DNA of 64,000 bases, taken from NCBI GenBank assembly GCA_009829735.1, contig CM020618.1, positions 6,012,882 through 6,076,881 of the forward strand. Reading direction: 5' to 3'. Below the pieces are notes generated by a model. It saw nothing but the letters and a program-made list of their open reading frames with translations, had not been told where the DNA came from and did not search any database. Source of the stretch: Pyropia yezoensis. Taxonomy: Eukaryota; Rhodophyta; Bangiophyceae; Bangiales; Bangiaceae. The translations under genes and the position numbers were made by a program. This document shows, in pieces, positions 43,022 to 50,864 of this stretch (positions are counted from its first letter, which is position 1; the number at the start of each line of letters is the position of its first letter).

Positions 43022-43415
43022 TCAGAGCGCCGAATGGAAGCGTTCGTGATTGTCGGGGAAGAAAGGTTGAAGCAAGAGTATGCTTGAAGGTCCTGTCTGG
43101 CAGCTGTGCGCGCATCGCTCGAAGTGCGGACGGCCACGAGCTGCGACTCTACCTATGTACTCTCGTGCTAAATCTAACGGTCCCTGTATCCACAACAAGC
43201 GCTCGCCACCTCTCGCAATGAAGCTCTCCTCTAACTCATTCGTGTTACGCAAAACCGATTCCATAAACTCCATAAGAAACAGATCGGTCCGCTGCGTCGA
43301 TGCGGTCGCGGCTGCACGTTCCTTCTCTGCTGCAGCGCTCGCTGCTTCTGACGCGGCCTGCGTGCGCTCGTCCAGCGCAATCCGACGCTCAACAATCTCA
43401 TTCGCCTTCTTGTCG
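43022..43415 (-). pseudogene. Myb/SANT-like gene, 3' part, downstream of the YR element
   Basis: The minus frame from 43414 to the stop at 43022 starts inside a charged Ala/Glu-rich coiled coil (KKANEIVERRIALDERTQ) and contains LFLMEFMESVLRNTNELEES. It continues the gene whose 5' part lies at 48621-49428. Joining 48621 directly to 43415 places both coiled-coil halves in one frame, which locates the insertion point of the YR retroelement. Confidence 0.65.
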
Positions 43416-43442
43416 TTACACCTGCGTGAGCCGCGTATGCCA
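43416..43442 (-). repeat. YR element terminal repeat B2 (27 bp)
   Basis: Identical to B1. Marks the 3' end of the element in coding orientation. Left of it, the Myb/SANT coding sequence resumes. Confidence 0.93.
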
Positions 43443-43587
43443 TCGACGTGTTGACTTTAATAATCGAGGCCCCGAGAAAAGAAAAGAAAAAGAAACACCC
43501 GTACACACAAACTGACATAGTCAGTCAGAAAAACAACGGTTGTGCACGGGGCGCACAATGCGTGGAACCACCAGGGAGGCGGGTGGG

Positions 43588-43902
43588 AGACGGAAAAACA
43601 GCGGACGTGCTGCACCCAGTGGCCAGGCGAAGGGACGCGGCGGCGTCGCCTCTTATGGGGCGCTGGGGCGGGGGGAGGTGCAGGGCACCGCCGTGGTGTG
43701 GCTGCCACGGCGGCGGCGGCGTGTGGCCGCCGGTGCTCGGCGTATCCGGCGCCGAGGCACCTCCCCCCCGCAGCGGCACGGGGTGATCGAAACGGATCAC
43801 CCGTCGCCCGCGCCTCCGTCCATTCAATCTAACTAACAATTCCGGCGACGCCAAGAAGGGGAGCCTATAACCGACAAATCAGGGACATGATACGTGGGGG
43901 TT
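43588..43902 (-). repeat. YR element internal repeat A2 (315 bp)
   Basis: Identical by eye to A1. Its outer edge overlaps B1 by the dinucleotide tt at 43901-43902. Confidence 0.95.
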
Positions 43903-43927
43903 ACACCTGCGTGAGCCGCGTATGCCA
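43901..43927 (-). repeat. YR element internal repeat B1 (27 bp)
   Basis: ttacacctgcgtgagccgcg plus tatgcca, directly adjoining A2 and identical to 43416-43442. Confidence 0.93.
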
Positions 43928-43962
43928 ATACAACCGAGTACGGGCCTGCGCGAAGGGCCCTC

Positions 43963-44970
43963 TCAGGCCGAGCGCAGAGGCCCGAAAAAATACCGGTCGT
44001 AGCACGACGGCACCGCGAGGGCCGAGATGTACGACTCAGCGAGGGTGTGCTCCGATGTGTTGGACAGCTCGGCAATGGCACCGCGGGACACACCAGCGGC
44101 GGCTGCCGAGGTCGCCCCACCCTTCTTGAGAGAGTGGGAGGCAAAGACGGTGCCCACTGGAGCCGAAACGCCGAGGCGTTGAAGCCCTTCCCGCAGCCAG
44201 CCAGTGACGAGCTTGCTTGCTGCCGCTGTTGGGCAGCGAGGGAAGATGCACTCGTCGTTGCGTGCTCCAGCTGTGCGGCGGTCCGACAAGACGCGAGCGA
44301 GCAGTTGCCGAGGGAGGTCAGGATGCCCCGGCGGCGCGGCCGGGAACGTCCGCGCAATGAGGCCGTCACGGGGCGCAGTCTTGTGGTCTGGGACTTGGTA
44401 GCACGTGCGTCCATCGGCCGGCAACTCGACATCTTGAAGACGGAGTCGAGTGATGTCCGCGGCGCGGCGTAGCCACCAGAACTGGAGCACGACGGCCGTC
44501 AGTCGGTGGCGCAGGGGCATGGGGGTGTATGGAGCCAAGAGAGCAAGACGCCACGCAATGGCGGACGGCAGAGGGATCCGGATCGGCCTGGTGTCAGGAC
44601 GAAAGGTCAATCCCGCTCGGCGAAATCCTGCCTTGGCTTCGCGGACCAGCTCCGAATTGCAAGGATTGCCGAAGCCAGCTGCCACGTGTCGCTTGCGAAC
44701 GGCAGCCAACATCGGCTTCAGTGTCGCTGCCACAACGGTGCTGCGCCGCCACTGGTAGCCAATGTAATGGACCACCGTCGCCGTCGTCGCGGGCAGCGCC
44801 CGCACACCACGGCTGCGACAGTACGCGGCGAACGCGGCCCAGAGCCCGCCGTATCGGTCCGCGGTGCCCGGCCGTACAGACCAAAGCCTTAGGAATCGAG
44901 CGGCAGCTCCATCAGCGCCGCCGCCGGGCGCGGCACGCGCCAAGACCTTGCTCTGGTCACGGCGCCAGCG
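43963..44970 (-). CDS. Tyrosine recombinase of the YR element
   Basis: C-terminal ~335 codons of a minus frame that is open to 46902 because of GC bias. Only this part is homologous. It has a SAM-like N-terminal core-binding region (ADRYGGLWAAFAAYC, TVVHYIGYQW) and then the catalytic domain: Arg I in LRRAADITRLRL, box II as ASHSLKKGGATS and the nucleophile in TLAESYISA. Most tyrosine recombinases have H-x-L-R in box II; here the Arg is Lys. The frame overlaps the end of the RT ORF by about 80 bp in another phase, without an obvious own ATG, so expression by frameshift or reinitiation is likely. It catalyses integration of the circular DNA intermediate. Confidence 0.88.
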   Translation of the reverse strand, partial: RWRRDQSKVLARAAPGGGADGAAARFLRLWSVRPGTADRYGGLWAAFAAYCRSRGVRALPATTATVVHYIGYQWRRSTVVAATLKPMLAAVRKRHVAAGFGNPCNSELVREAKAGFRRAGLTFRPDTRPIRIPLPSAIAWRLALLAPYTPMPLRHRLTAVVLQFWWLRRAADITRLRLQDVELPADGRTCYQVPDHKTAPRDGLIARTFPAAPPGHPDLPRQLLARVLSDRRTAGARNDECIFPRCPTAAASKLVTGWLREGLQRLGVSAPVGTVFASHSLKKGGATSAAAAGVSRGAIAELSNTSEHTLAESYISALAVPSCYDRYFFGPLRSA

Positions 44971-47339
44971 GCGGCCAGGCGCAGTCGCTTCCGCGTCTCC
45001 CGTGCGTAAGCGCGGGCCGTCGCCGAGCGTTGACGCTGCACCTCTTCCTCCGAGCGGCCGCCTTGCTCGAAACGAAACACGGCGACGCGCCATGTGGGGT
45101 GGGGGGCCGGTCGCTGACTGCGGCCCGCGGAAAAAATGCCTGCGACTTGCGGCAACAGCCACGCCTCTTGCGCTCGAGCGACCGCCGGCTCCCACCACTC
45201 TTGCGCCGTCCAAACGGGAAGAATTACAGTGGCCGTTGCCTTGTCGGCGATGACCTTGTCCAGCACCCTGCTGGCCTGCGAAAATGGGGCGTTGATCCAG
45301 TTGTTCTCTGCGCCCCCCCACCACACCGCGAAGGCGTCCACCGCCTCCGTTCCTGGCGCATGCAGCTGCGTGTTGAACCTTGGGCAGACAGCGTTGAGGG
45401 GCGAGGCAAATCGGTCGACGGTGTGCTGGCCGTAGCGCCACACCAATGCCTCGTACACTCCGGGATGCAGTCGCCAGTCGTCGCTGTCCGTCCGCCGAGA
45501 CAGCGCATCCGCCCACACGTTGGCGACGGATGCCAACCAGGAAGCCTCGATGGAGATGCCCAGCCGCTGCATCACGTCGTGCGGCTTGCGCAGCTCCTGC
45601 ATGATGACCGGGGAGCGGCTGGAGAAGGAATTGACCACGTGCATGGCGACTCGGCTGTCCACGCGCAGTCTCAATACGCCGAGCTTGCCAGCCAATTGCG
45701 GACCGAAGGCCAGCAGGCAAAATCGTACTGCCACCAATTCCTTCACGTTGATGTGCAGGCTGCGGTGTTGCAGGCTGAAAAAGCCCGCAGCGGGTAGCAG
45801 GTCGCCCCAGTGACCGCCCCACCCCCAAGGCGATGCGTCCGTGGTGAGGACGCCGACCTCCGTGGGCCACAGCGCCCGACCAACGCCAGGCTCCCGCCGC
45901 AAGCGGGTGAACCACTGCAGGTCGCGCACCGCCCCGTGGGAGAGCAAGGTCGTGCCGGTCCGTCGCGTCTGCGCGTCGTACAGGCGGCGCAGGTAGAAGC
46001 GCGCGGAGGGAATGGCCAAAGAGCAGGACACCGCCGTGCCGGTGAAACGCGTCAGAGCCTTCGCGGATACGCGGCGACTGGTGCTCGTTGCCGCAGACAG
46101 CAAGGCTTTGGCCCCGCGGATGACTTTGTCCAGGCGCTCCTTCGGCAGCACGAGAACGCGGCGCCGGGTGTCGGCCAAGAAGCCGAGAATGGGCAGCCTG
46201 GTGGTGCCCGCAGCCACGCCCTTGGTGGCGTGAACGTGCAGCCCCAAGTCCGCAAACAGCCGCACGATCTCGACGCGGCCAGCCGTAGCCGAAGCCGCCG
46301 ACGAAGGGCGCTCGTCCCGCCCCGTGGACGCGAAATCGTCCACGTACGCCATCATATGGAAGCCGCGTAGGCGAAGGGCAGCAACGACGGGGCGCAGCAC
46401 CTTCGTCCATGCCCACGGCGATAGACGCATCCCGAAAGGTAGCACCCGTGGCTCGTAGACCACTCCGTCCACGACGAATCGAAAGTACCTCCGGTGAGCG
46501 GGGAAAATACGTATGTGGTAGAATGCATCCTTGACGTCCCAAGAAATTAAGTGCTCGTCCGGGAGTACTCCAGCAAGAAAGCCGGCGAGCCGCTGGTACT
46601 TGAAAGGCCGTGCCGCAATGTAGTGATTGATCTGTCTTAGGTCCACCACCATCCTGTCCTTGGGGCCGTGCACGACAAAGGTCGGAGACACCCACGACGA
46701 CCCGGCGCCGACCGCCTTGCTGAGTCGTCGGACGTAACCCGCACCCACCCACCGGTCGACTTCGGTCCGGCACCAGACCAGCTCTGCGTACGGCATGGGA
46801 TAGCCGCGGGAGCGTGTGGGCTTGGGGGTGGACCCCCAGGGGATGCGCAAGCCGTAAAGGATAGCGCGCAATACCCAAGGCCCCGCCCCGAGCGCGGCCC
46901 ATACTCGTGTGGAGAGGCGGAGAGAGTTGAACGGGGAGACGGCCGCCGCCGCCGCGTCGTCCTCTGCAACCACCTTCTCGTGTCGACGTTGCCGCTGGTT
47001 GGGGCGGCGCCGACGCTTGCGTGCCTTTGGGACGGCTGCGCCCCCCGGCACGCGAGGGGGCGAGCCCGACCCCCGAGATGGGCGGGGGGTCGGCGGCGCC
47101 CGGCCCGGCTTGGCCTTAGGCGCCCCCATTGGGGCGCCCCCCTCGGCCGGGCTCGGCAGGCTTGGGCGTTGCGGCATCGCCGCGGATGCCGTTGGCGTGG
47201 CGCTCGCCATGGCGGCGGGCAGCGAGCCTGACAAAGCTCTCGTTCTGGGCAGCCTGGAGGAAGTCGTACGCGGGACAGTAGACGGCTGCGTCGGTGTCCT
47301 GGAAGACCAGCGACCGAAGAGTGTCCGCAGCGTGTCCAT
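44889..47339 (-). CDS. RT / RNase H / methyltransferase-like polyprotein of the YR element
   Basis: 816 codons from ATG 47339, with no internal stop. After a basic, Pro-rich N-terminus (KARKRRRRPNQRQRRHEK), RT spans about residues 165-380: VVDLRQINHYI, SWDVKDAFYHIRI, LPFGMRLSPWAWTK and catalytic MAYVDDF. RNase H follows with TTDASPWGWGG, INVKELVAV, LRVDSR and ANVWADALSR. Then comes the VDRFASPLNAVCPRFN ... DAFAVWWG ... NAPFSQASRVL ... PVWTAQEWW block that usually follows RNase H in DIRS-like pols and is often called DAM/MT-like. A short basic tail leads into the recombinase overlap. It overlaps the gag frame by about 220 bp in a different phase. Intact, so the element may be active. Confidence 0.92.
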   Translation of the reverse strand: MDTLRTLFGRWSSRTPTQPSTVPRTTSSRLPRTRALSGSLPAAMASATPTASAAMPQRPSLPSPAEGGAPMGAPKAKPGRAPPTPRPSRGSGSPPRVPGGAAVPKARKRRRRPNQRQRRHEKVVAEDDAAAAAVSPFNSLRLSTRVWAALGAGPWVLRAILYGLRIPWGSTPKPTRSRGYPMPYAELVWCRTEVDRWVGAGYVRRLSKAVGAGSSWVSPTFVVHGPKDRMVVDLRQINHYIAARPFKYQRLAGFLAGVLPDEHLISWDVKDAFYHIRIFPAHRRYFRFVVDGVVYEPRVLPFGMRLSPWAWTKVLRPVVAALRLRGFHMMAYVDDFASTGRDERPSSAASATAGRVEIVRLFADLGLHVHATKGVAAGTTRLPILGFLADTRRRVLVLPKERLDKVIRGAKALLSAATSTSRRVSAKALTRFTGTAVSCSLAIPSARFYLRRLYDAQTRRTGTTLLSHGAVRDLQWFTRLRREPGVGRALWPTEVGVLTTDASPWGWGGHWGDLLPAAGFFSLQHRSLHINVKELVAVRFCLLAFGPQLAGKLGVLRLRVDSRVAMHVVNSFSSRSPVIMQELRKPHDVMQRLGISIEASWLASVANVWADALSRRTDSDDWRLHPGVYEALVWRYGQHTVDRFASPLNAVCPRFNTQLHAPGTEAVDAFAVWWGGAENNWINAPFSQASRVLDKVIADKATATVILPVWTAQEWWEPAVARAQEAWLLPQVAGIFSAGRSQRPAPHPTWRVAVFRFEQGGRSEEEVQRQRSATARAYARETRKRLRLAAAGAVTRARSWRVPRPAAALMELPLDS

Positions 47340-47884
47340 CGGTGGTAGCTAGCTCGAGGACCTTGTAGCGGGCGCTGGCGAGGACAAACAGCTGGTGCAG
47401 CGCCACACGGGTATCCTTGTCAAAGGACGAGACGGCTCTCCCCCGCTCCACCACCGCTTGCTCTCGCGTCAGCACGCGGTTGTGCAGGAATTGTAACCAG
47501 GCACAGATGTTGTACACAAATTCCAGGTCGTGCGCGGCCTTGCCGCCGACGCGGGACTGAACACGTGCGTAACGCGTATCGCCAGTGACGTCAAATGGCG
47601 CAGGAAAGGCCAAGCGGGGGCTACCTTCCGGTGGCAGAACAAATCCGCGGATGATTGGAGGTGCCGCCCGGATCTTGGCCACCTGCTTGGGGTCGAAGGG
47701 GCTGACGTACGACGGCTTCACCTTGGACTCGTCTCTTTCCCAGTCGTCACCGTCGAAAGGGCCCTCGTCCTCCGAGTAGTCCTCGTCGTCGCCGTCGTCT
47801 GGCTCGGAAGGCGGGCCGTCGTCGCCCCCCCCGCCGCCACCTCCAGGGCCACCGTTGCCTCCACCTGGGGGGCCGCCGCCACCC

Positions 47885-47916
<32 letters not shown>

Positions 47917-48159
47917 TCCGCCAGAACCCGCGCCAGATGCGCCGCTCTTGTCGGAGCCAGACCCTGACCCACCGCCGTCCGCGCCAGCGTCAGCACCGCC
48001 GCCGGATCCGCTTCCACCTCCGCCGCCCGTCGCAGCACCTCCGCGACCACCACGTCGCGGGCGCCCCCCCGCGGCGCACGATATCACCGGGAGGGGGGGG
48101 TGGAGTGGAGTGCCCAAAGGAGAGTGAGTAGCCAAAGGAGGGGGTACGTTGACCCCGAG
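47116..48159 (-). CDS. Gag-like ORF of the YR element
   Basis: Minus frame of about 340 codons, open from 48159 to the stop at 47116. There is no ATG; the first candidates are non-AUG (TTG at 48135). A frame with an ATG at 48208 lies just upstream in another phase. The N-terminal half is a long Gly-rich and then Asp/Glu-rich tract encoded by a (ggc/cgc)n microsatellite. The C-terminal half is a compact predicted helical domain (VSPFDPKQVAKIRAAPP, EFVYNICAWLQFLHNRVLT, LHQLFVLASARYKVLELA) in the gag position. The microsatellite may hide indels that explain the missing start. Confidence 0.7.
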
Positions 48160-48305
48160 TTACCCGTCGCCCCCAGATGGGGGCCGGGACGGCTGGACAG
48201 TGCGTCACAAAGACCGTTCCCCCGCAGGGGTGCCAGCGCCACGATAGACGCCATAGATCGGGGCCGCGTCGTGCCCACCGAGACCGGTAGACGCTGTTTT
48301 CCCGT

Positions 48306-48620
48306 AGACGGAAAAACAGCGGACGTGCTGCACCCAGTGGCCAGGCGAAGGGACGCGGCGGCGTCGCCTCTTATGGGGCGCTGGGGCGGGGGGAGGTGCA
48401 GGGCACCGCCGTGGTGTGGCTGCCACGGCGGCGGCGGCGTGTGGCCGCCGGTGCTCGGCGTATCCGGCGCCGAGGCACCTCCCCCCCGCAGCGGCACGGG
48501 GTGATCGAAACGGATCACCCGTCGCCCGCGCCTCCGTCCATTCAATCTAACTAACAATTCCGGCGACGCCAAGAAGGGGAGCCTATAACCGACAAATCAG
48601 GGACATGATACGTGGGGGTT
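48306..48620 (-). repeat. YR element terminal repeat A1 (315 bp)
   Basis: Base-for-base match by eye with 43588-43902 (offset 4718). Ends gtgggggtt in plus orientation. It would contain the transcription start region of the element. Confidence 0.95.
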
Positions 48621-49428
48621 CTCGCGGCGCGCCTGCACCTCCTCCGGCACGCCTCGACCTCCTCTTCACATACCTTCGTGTCCTTCTCAAGATTCTGAAA
48701 GACCTTGCTGTCCTTCGCATCGTCTTCGTCGTCGCGCCGGCGCCGCCGGCTCCCACATGTGAACCCTAACTCGCCCGCGCCACCCTCTTCCTCCGCATCC
48801 TCCTTGCCGTCCGTCGCGGCACGGCCACGAGCCGAGAGTCATGCGAGAGCGGAGGAGCGGGCCTGTTCAACTGCAAGTGCTCTTTTCCTTGTCTGTCTTC
48901 GAATCCTCTGCGCGCTTCTCGGTGTCGACCATTACGGACACCGCGTCGGCCATGAATCGTTCCATCACACTCTCAGACTCATCTGTGCCGCTCTGCTTCG
49001 CCGCGACCGCATCTTCGTTTCGATACTCGTCGAAAAACCTTGAAGCTGGCTTTGGCGCTCTTCATGTCCCGGTCAAAGGAGCTACCAGGCTGGTCGTTGA
49101 AGGCGGCGGCCTCCTTATCGAAGAGAATCTCTTTCTGTCTCCGCTCCCCGAGGAGAGCGCCGACCTGCACCACGGCCTTCGCGCACGAAATATTGGCCGC
49201 CTCTGTCCACGTGCGGCGCTTCTTCGCGGGGCTGGGTGGCTCCGCTGCGACGTCGCTCGCGGGCGAAGACGAAGCACTAGAGCGCGGCGGGATCGGCGGC
49301 GGCCGGCCTGGCGCGCCGGCCGCAGAAGGGGACCTCGAGGGGGGGGGGGGGGGGGGGGGCTGACATAGTGTGCAGACGTGCCAAGCTCGCACAGGACAGT
49401 TGCAGGGGCACGCAGACGTGTGCGGCAA
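48621..49428 (-). pseudogene. Myb/SANT-like gene, 5' part, interrupted by the YR element
   Basis: A DNA-binding-type segment begins RRTWTEAANISCAKAVVQVG and is followed by LGERRQKEILFDKEAAAFN. A frameshift occurs near 49040 (KASFKVF), after which the next frame reads FFDEYRNEDAVAAKQSGTDE, a typical trihelix/SANT-like tail. A second frame change and a TGA follow before the coiled coil (KDSKVFQNLEKDTK) that runs to the insertion point. The start is uncertain because a 21-nt G run at 49339-49359 reads as poly-Pro on this strand. Proteins of this type are encoded by PIF/Harbinger elements next to the transposase, which is notable given the remnant at 39.3 kb, but host transcription factors look similar. 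Confidence 0.65.
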
Positions 49429-50864
49429 TGGAAGCGATGAAGTAGGAGCTCAAGCGGAGCTGTTTAATATCTGATTCCGCGGTAACGTCGGCGGGGTCTC
49501 TACAGAATCGTATTACACAGTTAATACGCCTGACGAGCCAGGTTTGCCCCCATCAAGTACTCACCGGACATGGACTCTGTAGCTCACACGAGCGGCCTCG
49601 TTACCACAACTACGTGGTAGAAAGGGCCCCCACGAACCGGTTCATGGGAAGCCCAATGTGGTTACCTGGGTCGAGATCTCAAACGTGTCCTACGTGGCGC
49701 GTAGAGTTCACCACGAAAGCTGCCCCCACGCGTTTTCCAAAACCCCCTTCTGTACTTGCATGGTGAGGGCGGCGGATCCCCATGGCCCGCTTCACCTACC
49801 ACGCCCCGATTCGGGCCCAAAGTCACGGTGGAGGCGTCTCTCAGTCCCACGAGTATGTCCAAACGGTACCCCGTAAAACCTCCTGAGGGAACCGCAGCCA
49901 AGTTATCGGCGGCAGGGCGGCTTTCTCGCGAAACGGGCGCGCACCGCTCCGATTCGGAGGCTGCCCCTCCTCCTGTGATTTCCATCGTCGGCCAAGGCGT
50001 TTTACCACTGACCGCCAGTTCCAACGCGCATGTACGCGCTGCTCATAAATATCTCCCCATGTACGACCCGGTCCTCCCATGGCATCGATGCAAGGTCTGG
50101 TGACATTACAGTGGCCCTGGGCGTCGGGCCTCTTGAAGCGCCTCTCACTCCTAGACCATTTACAGACTGAGAGACCATTTTACAGACTAGGAAGGACTGG
50201 TCTGCAGAGTACCTGAGGGTTTGGATCACACAGCAGTCTGAAGGGGTGACCAGTCGGCGGCACCGCCGGGCCGTATGACCCGGCCCACTCAGTTTAAATG
50301 TGTGAGCGTCTGGCCAGCCTAGCGCAAGCCAAGTCCCCCCGAACACACTGCCCGCCGTGATCGTTTCACCACCCCTTTCGAGATGGCTGCGGCACCGTCC
50401 CCGCCCCCCTCATCGCCCTCGTCGGGCGCCACGCCGGGGCCCCAAGACGCTGCGGGTACCCCCGTAGATATGCGTACCCCCCTCCCCCCCTCCTCCCTGA
50501 CGCGCGCACCCCAACTCCATCGCCCCCCCCCGCCTGACGCCGCCACGAGCCCGTCTACGTCACCACGGGCGGCGGCAGCGGCGGCCGAGGCCGCGGTCTT
50601 GATGGAAGATCCTATCGTTCTCCCCCCAAGCGTCGCGCCGCCCCCTTGATGGGGTACACGTGGACAGGCGCGGCGCGCCGACGGGCGGGGATTGGCTGGC
50701 CGGCCGCCCGGGCCGGCGGAGATTTTCAAGGTGCACGGCGGCGAGCCGCCGAGGCGGGCCCCGAAGGAGGGCTGCCCCTTGACTTACTGTCGTTGTGATT
50801 GGCTTGTATCTCTCTCGTGTCCCTCTCTCGTTAGCCAAATTTAAAGCCGCGCCAATTCAAAATA
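49429..50864. other. Intergenic; nothing supported beyond a short tandem repeat
   Basis: GC-balanced at the left, GC-rich at the right. A short tandem repeat of agaccatttacagactg / agaccattttacagact lies at about 50152-50187. The 88-codon Ser/Pro/Ala-rich frame at 50383-50649 is probably a composition artefact. Confidence 0.45.

Larger units (their letters stand above)
43416..48620 (-). mobile_element. Complete tyrosine-recombinase (DIRS/PAT/Ngaro-type) retroelement with split direct repeats
   Basis: 5,205 bp. In coding (minus) order: terminal repeat A1 (48620-48306), gag-like ORF, RT/RNase H/methyltransferase-like ORF, tyrosine recombinase ORF, then B1 (43927-43901) abutting A2 (43902-43588), a 145-bp unique stretch, and terminal B2 (43442-43416). 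A1 and A2 (315 bp) look identical, as do B1 and B2 (27 bp). The internal B1-A2 junction equals the sequence formed by joining the element's end to its start, as expected for YR retroelements that replicate through a circle. There is no target-site duplication and no integrase, consistent with that class. Confidence 0.92.

Noticed and set aside
44971..46902. N-terminal 640 codons of the frame that contains the recombinase
   Set aside because: This part lies antiphase over the RT/RNase H ORF, which has the conserved motifs. Only the C-terminal third is homologous to recombinases.
50383..50649. 88-codon Pro/Ser/Ala ORF following an A/T patch
   Set aside because: Composition-driven, no domain, and the opposite strand is equally open.
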